A stretch of 64,000 nucleotides of DNA from Phalacrocorax aristotelis (lineage: Eukaryota > Chordata > Aves > Suliformes > Phalacrocoracidae), in assembly GCF_949628215.1 (NCBI RefSeq), contig NC_134280.1, forward strand, positions 44,852,621 through 44,916,620, written 5' to 3'. Below, piece by piece: positions 19,146-33,570 of this stretch; positions within the stretch are counted from its first letter, which is position 1; every line of letters starts with the position of its first letter. A model generated the notes under the pieces. That model was not told the DNA's origin and did no database searches. It was given only the letters and a program-made list of their open reading frames with translations. A program made the translations under genes and the position numbers.

Positions 19146-22100
19146 CCAAGATGGATGCATAGCAGCCAAGGTGGCCGCCTTAGCAACCAAGATTATAGCC
19201 ATAGCAACCAAGGTGGCCGCCTTAGCAACAAACGTGGCGCCCTAGCAACCAGGATGGCCACACTAACAACGCTAGATTCTTGCCAAAGCAAGCAATGTGA
19301 CGGCCGTAGCAACGAAGTTTGCTTCCATAGCAAACAAGATGTTTACCGTAGCAACCAAGTCGTTTGACCTAGCAACCAAAATGGCTGCCATAGCAACCAA
19401 AATGGCCACTCTTGCAACCGAGATGGCTGACCAAACAACCAAGATGGTAGCCATAGCAACCAAGATGGCGAGCCTAGCAACCAAGATGGCTTCCCTAGCA
19501 ACCAAGTTGTCCAACTTAGCAGCACAGATGGCTGCCATAGTAACCAAAATGGCGACCCTAGCCACAAAGATGGTTGCCATAGCAAAGAGGATGGCCTCAC
19601 TAGCAAACAAAATAGATGCCATAGCAACCAAGATTGCAACCCTAGTAACGAGGATGGCTGCCATAGCAACTAAGATGGCCGCCCTAGCAACAAAGGTGGC
19701 TGCCATAGCAACCAAGATGGCCATTCTGGCAATCAAAATGGTTGCCATAGCAACCAAGATGGCCAATTTAGCAGCAAAGATGGCTGTTATAGCGACCAAA
19801 ATGGCGACCCTAGCAACAAAGATGGCTGCCATAGCAACCAAGATGGTTGCCAAAGCAACCAAAATGGCTGCTGTAACAACCAATATGGATGCCTAGCAAC
19901 CAAGATAGTTGCTATAGCAACCAAGATGGCAATCCTAGCAACCAAGATGGTTGCCATAGCAGCCAAAGTGGCCAGTTTAGCAACAAAGTTGGCTGCCATA
20001 GCAACCAAGATGGTTGCCAAAGCAACCAAAATGGCTGCTGTAGCAACCAATATGGCTGCCTAGCAACCAAGAGAGTTGCTATAGCAACCAAGAGGGCGAT
20101 CCTAGCAACCAAGATGGTTGCTAGCAGCCAAGGTGGCCAGTTTAGCAACAAAGTTGGCTGCCATAGCAACCAAGGTGGCCGCCCTAGCAACCAAGATTAT
20201 AGCCATAGCAACCAAGGTGGCCGCCTTAGCAACAAACGTGGCGCCCTAGCAACCAGGATGGCCACACTAACAACGCTAGATTCTTGCCAAAGCAAGCAAT
20301 GTGACGGCCGTAGCAACGAAGTTTGCTTCCATAGCAAACAAGATGTTTACCGTAGCAACCAAGTCGTGTGACCTAGCAACCAAGATGGCCACGCCAGCAA
20401 CCAAGATGGTTGCCATAGCAGCCAAGGTGGCCAGTTTAGCAACAAAGTTGGCTGCCATAGCAACCAAGGTGGCAGCCCTAGCAACCAAGATGGATGCATA
20501 GCAGCCAAGGTGGCCGCCCTAGCAACCAAGATTATAGCCATAGCAACCAAGGTGGCCGCCTTAGCAACAAATGTGGCACCCTAGCAACCAGGATGGCCAG
20601 ACTAACAACGCTAGATGGTAGCCAAAGCAACCAATATGACGGCCGTAGCAACGAAGTTTGTTTCCGTAGCAACCAAGATGTTTACCGTAGCAAGCTATTC
20701 GGCTGACCTAGCAAACAAGATGGCTGCCCCTAGCAACCAAGATGACTGCCCCTAGCAACCAAGATGGTTGCCCTAGCAACCAAGATTGCTGCCATAACAG
20801 CCTAAATGGCCACTCTAGCAACCAAAATGGTTGCCATAGCAACCAAGATTGCGACCCTAGCAATCAAAATGGTTGCCATAGCAACCAAGATGGCCAATTT
20901 AGCAGCAAAGATGGCTGTTATAGCGACCAAAATGGCCACCCTAGCAACAAAGACGGCTGCCATAGCAACCAAGATGGTTGCCAAAGCAACCAATATGGCT
21001 GCCGTAGAAACCAATATGGCTCCCTAGCAACCAAGAGAGTTGCTATAGCAACCAAGAGGGCGATCCTAGCAACCAAGATGGTTGCCATAGCAGCCAAGGT
21101 GGCCGCCATAGCAACCAGGATTATAGCCATAGCAACCATGATGGTTGCCAAAGCAACAAACGTGGCGCCCTAGCAACCAGGATGGCCACACTAACAACGC
21201 TAGATTCTTGCCAAAGCAAGCAATGTGACGGCCGTAGCAACGAAGTTTGCTTCCATAGCAAACAAGATGTTTACCGTAGCAACCAAGTCGTTTGACCTAG
21301 CAACCAAAATGGCTGCCATAGCAACCAAAATGGCCACTCTTGCAACCGAGATGGCTGACCAAACAACCAAGATGGTAGCCATAGCAACCAAGATGGCGAG
21401 CCTAGCAACCAAGATGGCTTCCCTAGCAACCAAGGTGTCCAACTTAGCAGCAAAGATGGCTGCCATAGTAACCAAAATCGCGACGCTAGCAACAAAGATG
21501 GTTGCCATAGCAAAGAGGATGGCCTCACTAGCAAACAAAATAGATGCCATAGCAACCAAGATTGCAACCCTAGCAACGAGGATGGCTGCCATAGCAACTA
21601 AGATGGCCACCCTAGCAACAAAGGTGGCTGCCATAGTAACCAAGATGTCCATTCTAGCAATCAAAATTGTTGCCATAGCAACCAAGATGGCCAATTTAGC
21701 AGCAAAGATGGCTGTTATAGCGACAAAAATGGGCACCCTAGCAACAAAGTTGGCTGCCATAGCAACCAAGATGGTTGCCAAAGCAACCAAAATGGCTGCT
21801 GTAGCAACCAATATGGCTGCCTAGCAACGAAGATAGTTGCTATAGCAAACAAGACGGCGATCCTAGCAACCAAGATGGTTGCCATAGCAGCCAAAGTGGC
21901 CAGTTTAGCAACAAAGTTGGGTGCCATAGCAACCAAGGTGGCAGCCCTAGCAACCAAGATTATAGCCATAGCAGCCAAGGTGGCCGCCCTAGGAACCAAG
22001 ATTATAGCCATAGCAACCAAGGTGGCCGCCGTAGCAACAAACGTGGCGCCCTAGCAACCAGGATGGCCACACTAACAACGCTAGATTCTTGCCAAAGCAA

Positions 22101-25100
22101 GCAATATGACGGCCGTAGCAACGAAGTGTGATTCCATAGCAACCAAGATGTTTACCGTAGCAAGCTATTCGGCTGACCTAGCAACCAAGATGGCTGCCCC
22201 TAGCAACCAAGATGACTGCCCCTAGCAACCAAGATGGTCGTCCTATCAACCAATATGGCTGCCCTAGCAACCAAGATGGCACCCTAGCAACCAAAAAGGC
22301 TGCCATAGCAACCAAGAAGAATGCCCGAGGAACCAAGATTGCGACCCTAGCAACGAAGATGGCTGCCATAGCAACCAAGATGGCCACCTTAGCAACCAAG
22401 ACGGTTGCCCTAGCAGACAAGGTGGCCAATTTATCAGCAAAGACGGCTGCCATAGCAACCAAGATGGCCGCCGTAGCAACTAAGACAGTTGCCATAGCAA
22501 CCAAGGTGGCCACCTTAGCAACAAAGGTGGCGCCCTAGCAACCAGGATGGCCACACTAACAATGCTAGATTCTTGCCAAAGCAACCAATATGGCAGCCGT
22601 AGCAACGAAGTTTGTTTCCATAGCAACCAAGATGGCTGCCATAGCAACCAAAATGACTACCCCTAGCAACCAAGATGGTTGCCATAGCAGCCAAAGTGGC
22701 CAGTTTAGCAACAAAGTTGGCTGCCATAGCAACCAAGATGGTTGCCAAAGCAACCAAAATGGCTGCTGTAGCAACCAATATGGCTGCCTAGCAACCAAGA
22801 TAGTTGCTATAGCAACCAAGAGGGCGATCCTAGCAACCAAGATGGTTGCTAGCTGCCAAGGTGGCCAGTTTAGCAACAAAGTTGGCTGCCATAGCAACCA
22901 AGGTGGTCGCCCTAACAATCAAGATTATAGCCGTAGCAACCAAGGTGGCCGCCTTAGCAACAAACGTGGCGCCCTAGCAACCAGGATGACCACACTAACA
23001 ACGCTAGATTCTTGCCAAAGCAAGCAATATGACGGCCGTAGCAACGAAGTGTGATTCCATAGCAACCAAGATGTTTACACTAGCAACCAAGTCGTGTGAC
23101 CTAGCAACCAAGATGGCCACGCCAGCAACCAAGATGGTTGCCATAGCAGCCAAGGTGGCCAGTTTAGCAACAAAGTTGGCTGCCATAGCAACCAAGGTGG
23201 CAGCCCTAGCAATCAAGATGGATGCATAGCAGCCAAGGTGGCCGCCCTAGCAACCAAGATTATAGCCATAGCAACCAAGGTGGCCGCCTTAGCAACAAAT
23301 GTGGCACCCTAGCAACCAGGGTGGCCACACTAACAACGCTAGATTCTTGCCAAAGCAACCAATATGACGGCCGTAGCAACGAAGTTTGTTTCCGTAGCAA
23401 CCAAGCTGTTTACCGTAGCAAGCTATTCGGCTGACCTAGCAACCAAGATGGCTGCCCCTAGCAACCAAGATGGCTGCCCTAGCAACCAAGGTGGCCAGTT
23501 TAGCAACAAAGTTGGCTGCCATAGCAACCAAGGTGGCAGCCCTAGCAACCAAGATGGATGCATAGCAGCCAAGGTGGCCGCCCTAGCAACCAAAATGGTT
23601 GCCATAGCAACCAAGATTGCGACCCTAGCAACGAGGATGGCTGCCATAGCAACTAAGATGGCCATTCTAGCAATCAAAATGGTTGCCATAGCAACCAAGA
23701 TGGCCAATTTAGCAGCAAAGATGGCTGTTATAGCGACCAAAATGGCCACCCTAGCAACAAAGACGGCTGCCATAGCAACCAAGATGGTTGCCAAAGCAAC
23801 CAAAATGGCTGCCGTAGCAACCAATATGGCTGCCTAGCAACCAAGATAGTTGCTATAGCAACCAAAAGGGCGATCCTAGCAACCAAGATGGTTGCCATAG
23901 CAGCCAAAGTGGCCAGTTTAGCAACAAAGTTGGCTGCCATAGCAACCAAGGTGGCAGCCCTAGCAACAAAGTTGGCTGAAAGAGCAGCCAAGGTGGCCGC
24001 CCTAGCAACCAAGATTATAGCCATAGCAACCAAGGTGGCCGCCTTAGCAACAAACGTGGCGCCCTAGCAACCAGGATGGCCACACTAACAACGCTAGATT
24101 CTTGCCAAAGAAAGCAATATGGCGGCCGTAGCAACGAAGTTTGCTTCCATAGCAAACAAGATGTTTACCGTAGCAACCAAGTCGTTTGACCGAGCAACCA
24201 AAATGGCTGCCATAGCAACCAAAATGGCCACTCTTGCAACCGAGATGGCTGACCAAACAACCAAGATGGTAGCCATAGCAACCAAGATGGCGAGCCTAGC
24301 AACCAAGATGGCTTCCCTAGCAACCAAGTTGTCCAACTTAGCAGCAAAGATGGCTGCCATAGTAACCAAAATGGCGACCCTAGCAACAAAGATGGTTGCC
24401 ATAGCAAAGAGGATGGCCTCACTAGCAAACAAAATACCTGCCATAGCAACCACGATTGCAACCCTAGCAACGAGGATGGCTGCCATAGCAACTGCGATGG
24501 CCGCCCTAGCAATCAAGATTATAGCCATAGCAACTAAGATGGCCGCCCTATCAACAAAGGTGGCTGCCATAGCAACCAAGATGGCCATTCTAGCAATCAA
24601 AATGGTTGCCATAGCAACCAAGATGGCCAATTTAGCAGCAAAGATGGCTGTTATAGCGACCAAAATGGCCACCCTAGCAACAAAGACGGCTGCCATAGCA
24701 ACCAAGATGGTTGCCAAAGCAACCAAAATGGCTGCCGTAGCAACCAATATGGCTGACTAGCAACCAAGATAGTTGCTATAGCAACCAAGAGGGCGATCCT
24801 AGCCACCAAGATGGTTGCTAGCAGCCAAGGTGGCCAGTTTAGCAACAAAGTTGGCTGCCATAGCAACCAAGGTGGCCGCCCTAGCAATCAAGATTATAGC
24901 CATAGCAACCAAGGTGGCCGCCTTAGCAACAAACGTGGCGCCCTAGCAACCAGGATGGCCACACTAACAACGCTAGATTCTTGCCAAAGCAAGCAATATG
25001 ACGGCCGTAGCAACGAAGTGTGATTCCATAGCAACCAAGATGTTTACACTAGCAACCAAGTCGTGTGACCTAGCAACAATGATGGCCACGCCAGCAACCA

Positions 25101-26451
25101 AGATGGTTGCCATAGCAGCCAAGGTGGCAGCCCTAGCAACCAAGATGGATGCATAGCAGCCAAGGTGGCCGCCCTAGCAACCAAGATTATAGCCATAGCA
25201 ACCAAGGTGGCCGCCTTAGCAACAAATGTGGCACCCTAGCAACCAGGATGGCCACACTAACAACGCTAGATTCTTGCCAACGCAACCAATATGGCTGCCG
25301 TAGCATCCAATATAGCTGCCTAGCAACAAAGATATTTGCAATATCAGCCAAGAGGGCGATCCTAGCAGCAAAGTTGGATGCCATAGCAACCAAGGTAGCA
25401 GCCCTAGCAACCAAGATTATAGCCATAGCAACCAAGGTGGCCGCCTTAGCAACAAACGTGGCATCCTAGCAACCAGGACGGCCACACTAACAACGGTAGA
25501 TTCCTGCCAAAGCAAGCAATGTGACGGCCGTAGCAACGAAGTTTGCTTCCATAGCAAACAAGATGTTTACCGTAGCAACCAAGTCGTTTGACCTAGCAAC
25601 CAAAATGGCTGCCATAGCAACCAAAATGGCCACTCTTGCAACCGAGATGGCTGACCAAACAACCAAGATGGTAGCCATAGCAACCAAGATGGCGAGCCTA
25701 GCAACCAAGATGGCTTCCCTAGCAACCAAGTTGTCCAACTTAGCAGCAAAGATGGCTGCCATAGTAACCAAAATGGCGACCCTAGCAACAAAGATGGTTG
25801 CCATAGCAAAGAGGATGGCCTCACTAGCAAACAAAATAGCTGCCATAGCAACCAAGATTGCAACCCTAGCAACGAGGATGGCTGCCATAGCAACTAAGAT
25901 GGCCGCCCTAGCAACAAAGGTGGCTGCCATAGCAACTAAGATGGCCATTCTGGCAATCAAAATGGTTGCCATAGCAACCAAGATGGCCAATTTAGCAGCA
26001 AAGATGGCTGTTATAGCGACCAAAATGGCGACCCTAGCAACAAAGACGGCTGCCATAGCAACCAAGATGGTTGCCAAAGCAACCAAAATGGCTGCTGTAA
26101 CAACCAATATGGCTGCCTAGCAAGCAAGATAGTTGCTATAGCAACCAAGAGGGCGATCCTAGCAACCAAGATGGTGTCCATAGCAGCCAAAGTGGCCAGT
26201 TTAGCAACCAAGGTGGCAGCCCTAGCAACCAAGATGGATGCATAGCAGCCCAGGTTGCCGCCCTAGCAACCAAGATTATAGCCATAGCAACCAAGGTGGC
26301 CGCCTTAGCAACAAACGTGGCGCCCTAGCAACCAGGATGGCCACACTAACAACGCTAGATTCTTGCCAAAGCAACCAATATGACGGCCGTAGCAACGAAG
26401 TTTGTTTCCGTAGCAACCAAGATGTTTACCGTAGCAAGCTATTCGGCTGAC

Positions 26452-28550
26452 CTAGCAACCAAGATGGCTGCCCCTAGCAACCAAGATGACTGCCCCTAGC
26501 AACCAAGATGGTCGCCCTAGCAACCAAGATGGTTGCCCTAGCAACCAAGATTGCTGCCATAGCAGCCTAAATGGCCACTCTAGCAACCAAAATGGTTGCC
26601 ATAGCAACCAAGATTGCGACCCTAGCAACGAGGATGGCTGCCATAGCAACCAAGATGGCCATTCTAGCAATCAAAATGGTTGCCATAGCAACCAAGATGG
26701 CAATCCTAGCAACCGAGATGGTTGCTATAGCAGCCAAAGTGGCCAGTTTAGCAACAAAGTTGGCTGCCATAGCAACCAAGATGGTTGCCAAAGCAACCAA
26801 AATGGCTGCTGTAGCAACCAATATGGATGCCTAGCAACCAAGATAGTTGCTATAGCAACCAAGAGGGCTGTCCTAGCAACCAAGATGGTTGCCATAGCAG
26901 CCAAGGTGGCCAATTTAGCAACAAAGTTGGCTGCCATAGCAACCAAGGCGGGTGCCCTAGCAATCAAGATTATAGCCATAGCAACCAAGGTGGCCGCCTT
27001 AGCAACAAACATGGCGCCCTAGCAACCAGGATGGCCACACTAACAACGCTAGATTCTTGCCAAAGCAAGCAATATGACGGCTGTAGCAACGAAGTGTGAT
27101 TCCATAGCAACCAAGATGTTTACACTAGCAACCAAGTCGTGTGACCTAGCAACCAAGATGGCCACGCCAGCAACCAAGATGGTTGCCATAGCAGCCAAGG
27201 TGGCCAGTTTAGCAACAAAGTTGGCTGCCATAGCAACCAAGGTGGCAGCCCTAGCAACCAAGATGGATGCATAGCAGCCAAGGTGGCCGCCCTAGCAACC
27301 AAGATTATAGCCATAGCAACCAAGGTGGCCGCCTTAGCAACAAATGTGGCGCCCTAGCAACCAGGATGGCCACACTAACAACGCTAGATTCTTGCCAAAG
27401 CAAGCAATATGACGGCCGTAGCAACGAAGTTTGTTTCCGTAGCAACCAAGATGTTTACCGTATCAAGCTATTCGGCTGACCTAGCAACCAAGATGGCTGC
27501 CCCTAGCAACCAAGATGACTGCCCCTAGCAACCAAGATGGTCGCCCTAGCAACCAAGATGGTTGCCCTAGCAACCAAGATTGCTGCCATAGCAGCCTAAA
27601 TGGCCACTCTAGCAACCAAAATGGTTGCCATAGCAACCAAGATTGCGACCCTAGCAAAGAGGATGGCTGCCATAGCAACCAAGATGGCCATTCTAGCAAT
27701 CAAAATGGTTGCCATAGCAACCAAGATGGCAATCCTAGCAACCAAGATGGTTGCCATAGCAGCCAAAGTGGCCACTTTAGCAACAAAGTTGGCTGCCATA
27801 GCAACCAAGATGGTTGCCAAAGCAACCAAAATGGCTGCTGTAGCAACCAATATGGATGCCTAGCAACCAAGAGAGTTGCTATAGCAACCAAGAGGGCGAT
27901 CCTAGCAACCAAGATGGTTGCCATAGCAGCCAAGGTGGCCAATTTAGCAACAAAGTTGGCGGCCATAGCAACCAAGGTGGCAGCCCTAGCAACCAAGAGG
28001 GATGCATAGCAGCCAAGGTGGCCGCCCTAGCAACCAAGATTATTGCCATAGCAACCAAGGTGGCCGCCTTAGCAACAAATGTGGCGCCCTAGCAACCAGG
28101 ATGGCCACACTAACAATGCTAGATTCTTGCCAAAGCAAGCAATATGACGGCTGTAGCAACGAAGTGTGATTCCATAGCAACCAAGATGTTTACACTAGCA
28201 ACCAAGTCGTGTGACCTAGCAACCAAGATGGCCACGCCAGCAACCAAGATGGTTGCCATAGCAGCTAAGTTGGCCAGTTTAGCAACAAAGTTGGCTGCCA
28301 TAGCAACCAAGGTGGCAGCCCTAGCAACCAAGATGGATGCATAGCAGCCAAGGTGGCCGCTCTAGCAACCAAGATTATAGCCATAGCAACCAAGGTGGCC
28401 GCCTTAGCAACAAATGTGGCACCCTAGCAACCAGGATGGCCACACTAACAACGCTAGATTCTTGCCAAAGCAAGCAATATGACGGCCATAGCAACGAAGT
28501 TTGTTTCCGTAGCAACCAAGACGTTTACCGTAGCAAGCTATTCGGCTGAC
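26452..28550. repeat. Tandem pair, 1029-bp offset (49 units)
   Basis: Sequence from 26452 recurs from 27481 with an offset of 1029 bp (49 x 21). After about 27980 the offset becomes 1070 bp because the second copy has an extra 41 bp (a 20-mer plus a 21-mer). The copies are very similar where compared. Confidence 0.75.
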
Positions 28551-30790
28551 CTAGCAACCAAGATGGCTGCCCCTAGCAACCAAGATGACTGCCCCTAGCA
28601 ACCAAGATGGTCGCCCTAGCAACCAAGATGGCTGCCCTAGCAGCCTAAATGGCCACCCTAGCAACCAAAAAGTCTGCCATAGCAACCAAGAAGAATGCCC
28701 GAGGAACCAAGATTGCGACCCTAGCAACGAAGATGGCTGCCATAGCAACCAAGATGGCCACCTTAGCAACCAAGACGGTTGCCCTAGCAGACAAGGTGGC
28801 CAATTTATCAGCAAAGACGGCTGCCATAGCAACCAAGATGGCCAACAGAACAACTAAAATGGCTTCCATAGCAACCAAGATGGCCGCCGTAGCAACTAAG
28901 ACAGTTGCCATAGCAACCAAGGTGGCCACCTTAGCAACAAACGTGGCGCCCTAGCAACCAGGATGGCCACACTAAGAATGCTAGATTCTTGCCAAAGCAA
29001 CCAATATGGCAGCCGTAGCAACGAAGTTTGTTTCCATAGCAACCAAGATGGCTGCCATAGCAACCAAAATGACTACCCCTAGCAACCAAGATGGTAGCCC
29101 TAGCAACCAAGATTGCTGCCATAGCAGCCTAAATGGCCACTCTAGCAACCAAAATGGTTGCCATAGCAACCAAGATTGCGACCCTAGCAACGAAGATGGC
29201 TGCCATAGCAACTAAGATGGCCATTCTAGAAATCAAAATGGTTTCCATAGCAACCAAGATGGCCATTATAGCAGCAAAGATGGCTGTTATAGCGACCAAA
29301 ATGGCCACCCTAGCAACAAAGACGGCTGCCATAGCAACAAAGACGGCTGCCATAGCAACCAAGATGGTTGCCATAGCAACCAAAATGGCTGCTGTAGCAA
29401 CAAATATGGATGCTGTAACAACCAAGATAGTTGCTATAGCAACCAAGAGGGCGATCCTAGCAACCAAGATGGTTGCCATAGCAGCCAAAGTAGCCAGTTT
29501 AGCAACAAAGTTGGCTGCCATAGCAACCAAGATGGATGCATAGCAGCCAAGGTGGCAGCCCTAGCAACCAAGATTATAGCCATAGCAGCCAAGGTGGCCG
29601 CCCTAGGAACCAAGATTATAGCCATAGCAACCAAGGTGGCCGCCTTAGCAACAAACGTGGCGCCCTAGCAACCAGGATGGCCACACTAACCACGCTAGTT
29701 TCTTGCCAAAGTAACCAATATGACGGCCGTAGCAACGAAGTTTGTTTCCGTAGCAACCAAGACGTTTACCGTAGCAAGCTATTCGGCTGACCTAGCAACC
29801 AAGATGGCTGCCCCTAGCAACCAAGATGACTGCCCCTAGCAACCAAGATGGTCGCCCTAGCAACGAAGATTGCTGCCCTAGCAGCCTAAATGGCCACCCT
29901 AGCAACCAAAAAGTCTGCCATAGCAACCAAGAAGAATGCCCGAGGAACCAAGATTGCGACCCTAGCAACGAAGATGGCTGCCATAGCAACCAAGATGGCC
30001 ACCTTAGCAACCAAGACGGTTGCCCTAGCAGACAAGGTGGCCAATTTATCAGCAAAGACGGCTGCCATAGCAACCAAGATGGCCAACAGAACAACTAAAA
30101 TGGCTTCCATAGCAACCAAGATGGCCGCCGTAGCAACTAAGACAGTTGCCATAGCAACCAAGGCGGCCACCTTAGCAACAAACGTGGCGCCCTAGCAACC
30201 AGGATGGCCACACTAAGAATGCTAGATTCTTGCCAAAGCAACCAATATGGCAGCCGTAGCAACGAAGTTTGTTTCCATAGCAACCAAGATGGCTGCCATA
30301 GCAACCAAAATGACTACCCCTAGCAACCAAGATGGTAGCCCTAGCAACCAAGATTGCTGCCATAGCAGCCTAAATGGCCACTCTAGCAACCAAAATGGTT
30401 GCCATAGCAACCAAGATTGCGACCCTAGCAACGAAGATGGCTGCCATAGCAACTAAGATGGCCATTCTAGAAATCAAAATGGTTTCCATAGCAACCAAGA
30501 TGGCCATTATAGCAGCAAAGATGGCTGTTATAGCGACCAAAATGGCCACCCTAGCAACAAAGACGGCTGCCATAGCAACAAAGACGGCTGCCATAGCAAC
30601 CAAGATGGTTGCCATAGCAACCAAAATGGCTGCTGTAGCAACAAATATGGATGCTGTAACAACCAAGATAGTTGCTATAGCAACCAAGAGGGCGATCCTA
30701 GCAACCAAGATGGTTGCCATAGCAGCCAAAGTAGCCAGTTTAGCAACAAAGTTGGCTGCCCTAGCAACCAAGATGGATGCATAGCAGCCA
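28450..30790. repeat. Tandem duplication, 1241-bp offset
   Basis: About 28450-29545 recurs at about 29690-30790 with a constant 1241-bp offset. It includes the private variants AAGACGTTTACC, CACACTAAGAATGC and GCAACAAAGACGG doubled. Few differences were seen, so the duplication is recent. Confidence 0.8.
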
Positions 30791-33570
30791 AGGTGGCCGC
30801 CCTAGCAACCAAGATTATAGCCATAGCAACCAAGGTGGCCGCCTTAGCGACAAATGTGGCACCCTAGCAACCAGGATGGCCACACTAACAATGCTAGATT
30901 CTTGCCAAAGCAACCAATATGACGGCCGTAGCAACGAAGTTTGTTTCCGTAGCAACCAAGATGTTTACCGTAGCAAGATATTCGGCTGACCTAGCAACCA
31001 AGATGGTCGCCCTAGCAACCAAGATTGCTGCCATAGCAGCCTAAATGGCCACTCTAGCAACCAAAATGGTTGCCATAGTAACCAAGATTGCGACCCTAGC
31101 AACGAGGATGGCTGCCATAGCAACCAGGGTGGCCAACAGAACAACTAAAGTGGCTTCCATAGCAACCAAGATGGCCGCCGTAGCAACTAAGACAGTTGCC
31201 ATAGCAAGCAAGGTGGCCACCTTAGCAACAAAGGTGGCGCCCTAGGAACCAGGATGGCCACACTAACAATGCTAGATTCTTGCCAAAGCAACCAATATGG
31301 CAGCCGTAGCAACGAAGTTTGTTTCCATAGCAACCAAGATGGCTGCCATAGCAACCAAAATGACTACCCCTAGCAACCAAGATGGTTGCCCTAGCAACCA
31401 AGATTGCTGCCATAGCAGCCTAAATGGCCACTCTAGCAACCAAAATGGTTGCCATAGCAACCAAAATTGCGACCCTAGCAACGAGGATGGCTGCCATAGC
31501 AACTAAAATGTCCATTCTAGCAATCAAAATGGTTGCCATAGCAACCAAGATGGCCAATTCAGCAGCAAAGATGGCTGTTATAGCGACCAAAATGGCCACC
31601 CTAGCAAAAAAGATGCCTGCCATAGCAACCAAGATGGTTGCCAAAGCAACCAATATGGCTGCCGTAGCAACCAATATAGCTGCATAGCAACCAATATATT
31701 TGCAATATCAGCCAAGAGGGCGATCCTAGCAGCAAAGTTGGATGCCATAGCAACCAAGGTAGCAGCCCTAGCAAGCAAGATTATAGCCATAGCAACCAAG
31801 GTGGCCGCCTTAGCAACAAACGTGGCGCCCTAGCAACCAGGATGGCCACACTAACAACGCTAGATTCCTGCCAAAGCAAGCAATGTGACGGCCGTAGCAA
31901 CGAAGTTTGCTTCCATAGCAACCAAGATGTTTACCGTAGCAACCAAGTCGTTTGACCTAGCAACCAAAATGGCTGCCATAGCAACCAAAATGGCCACTCT
32001 TGCAACCGAGATGGCTGACCAAGCAACTAAGATGGTAACCATGGCAACCAAGATGGCGAGCCTAGCAACCAAGATGGCTTCCCTAGCAACCAAGGTGTCC
32101 AACTTAGCAGCAAAGATGGCTGCCATAGTAACCAAAATGGCGACGCTAGCAACAAAGATGGTTGCCACAGCAAAGAGGATGGCCTCACTAGCAAAAAAAC
32201 CAGCTGCCATAGCTACCAAGTTTGCGTCCCTAGCAACGAGGATGCCTGCCATAGCAACTAAGATGGCCATTCTAGCAATCAAAATGGTTGCCATAGCAAC
32301 CAAGATGGCCATTATAGCAGCAAAGATGGCTGTTATAGCGACCAAAATGGCCACCCTAGCAACAAAGACGGCTGCCATAGCAACCAAGATGGTTGCCATA
32401 GCAACCAAAATGGCTGCTGTAGCAACAAAGATGGATGCTGTAGCAACCAAGATAGTTGCTATAGCAACCAAGAGGGCGATCCTAGCAACCAAGATGGTTG
32501 CCATAGCAGCCAAAGTAGCCAGTTTAGCAACAAAGTTGGCTGCCATAGCAACCAAGATGGATGCATAGCAGCCAAGGTGGCAGCCCTAGCAACCAAGATT
32601 ATAGCCATAGCAGCCAAGGTGGCCGCCCTAGGAACCAAGATTATAGCCATAGCAACCAAGGTGGCCGCCTTAGCAACAAACGTGGCGCCCTAGCAACCAG
32701 GATGGCCACACTAACCACGCTAGTTTCTTGCCAAAGTAACCAATATGACGGCCGTAGCAACGATGTGTGATTCCATAGCAACCAAGATGTTTACACTAGC
32801 AACCAAGTCGTGTGACCTAGCAACCAAGATGGCCACGCCAGCAACCAAGATGGTTGCCATAGCAGCCAAGGTGGCCAGTTTAGCAACAAAGTTGGCTGCC
32901 ATAGCAACCAAGGTGGCAGCCCTAGCAACCAAGATGGATGCATAGCAGCCAAGGTGGCCGCCTTAGCAACCAAGATTATAGCCATAGCAACCAAGGTGGC
33001 CGCCTTAGCAACAAATGTGGCACCCTAGCAACCAGGATGGCCACACTAACAACGCTAGATTCTTGCCAAAGCAAGCAATATGACGGCCGTAGCAACGAAG
33101 TTTGTTTCCATAGCAACCAAGATGGCTGCCATAGCAACCAAAATGACTACCCTTAGCAACCAAGATGGTCGCCCTAGCAACCAAGATTGCTGCCATAGCA
33201 GCCTAAATGGCCACTCTAGCAACCAAAATGGTTGCCATAGCAACCAAGATTGCGACCCTAGCAACGAGGATGGCTGCCATAGCAACTAAGATGGCCGCCC
33301 TAGCAACAAAGGTGGCTGCCATAGCAACCAAGATGGCCATTCTAGCAATCAAAATGGTTGCCATAGCAACCAAGATGGCCAATTTAGCAGCAAAGATGGC
33401 TGTTATAGCGACCAAAATGGCCACCCTAGCAAAAAAGATGCCTGCCATAGCAACCAATATGGCTGCCGTAGCAACCAATATAGCTGCCTAGCAACCAAGA
33501 TATTTGCAATATCAGCCAAGAGGGCGATCCTAGCAGCAAAGTTGGATGCCATAGCAACCAAGGTAGCAGA

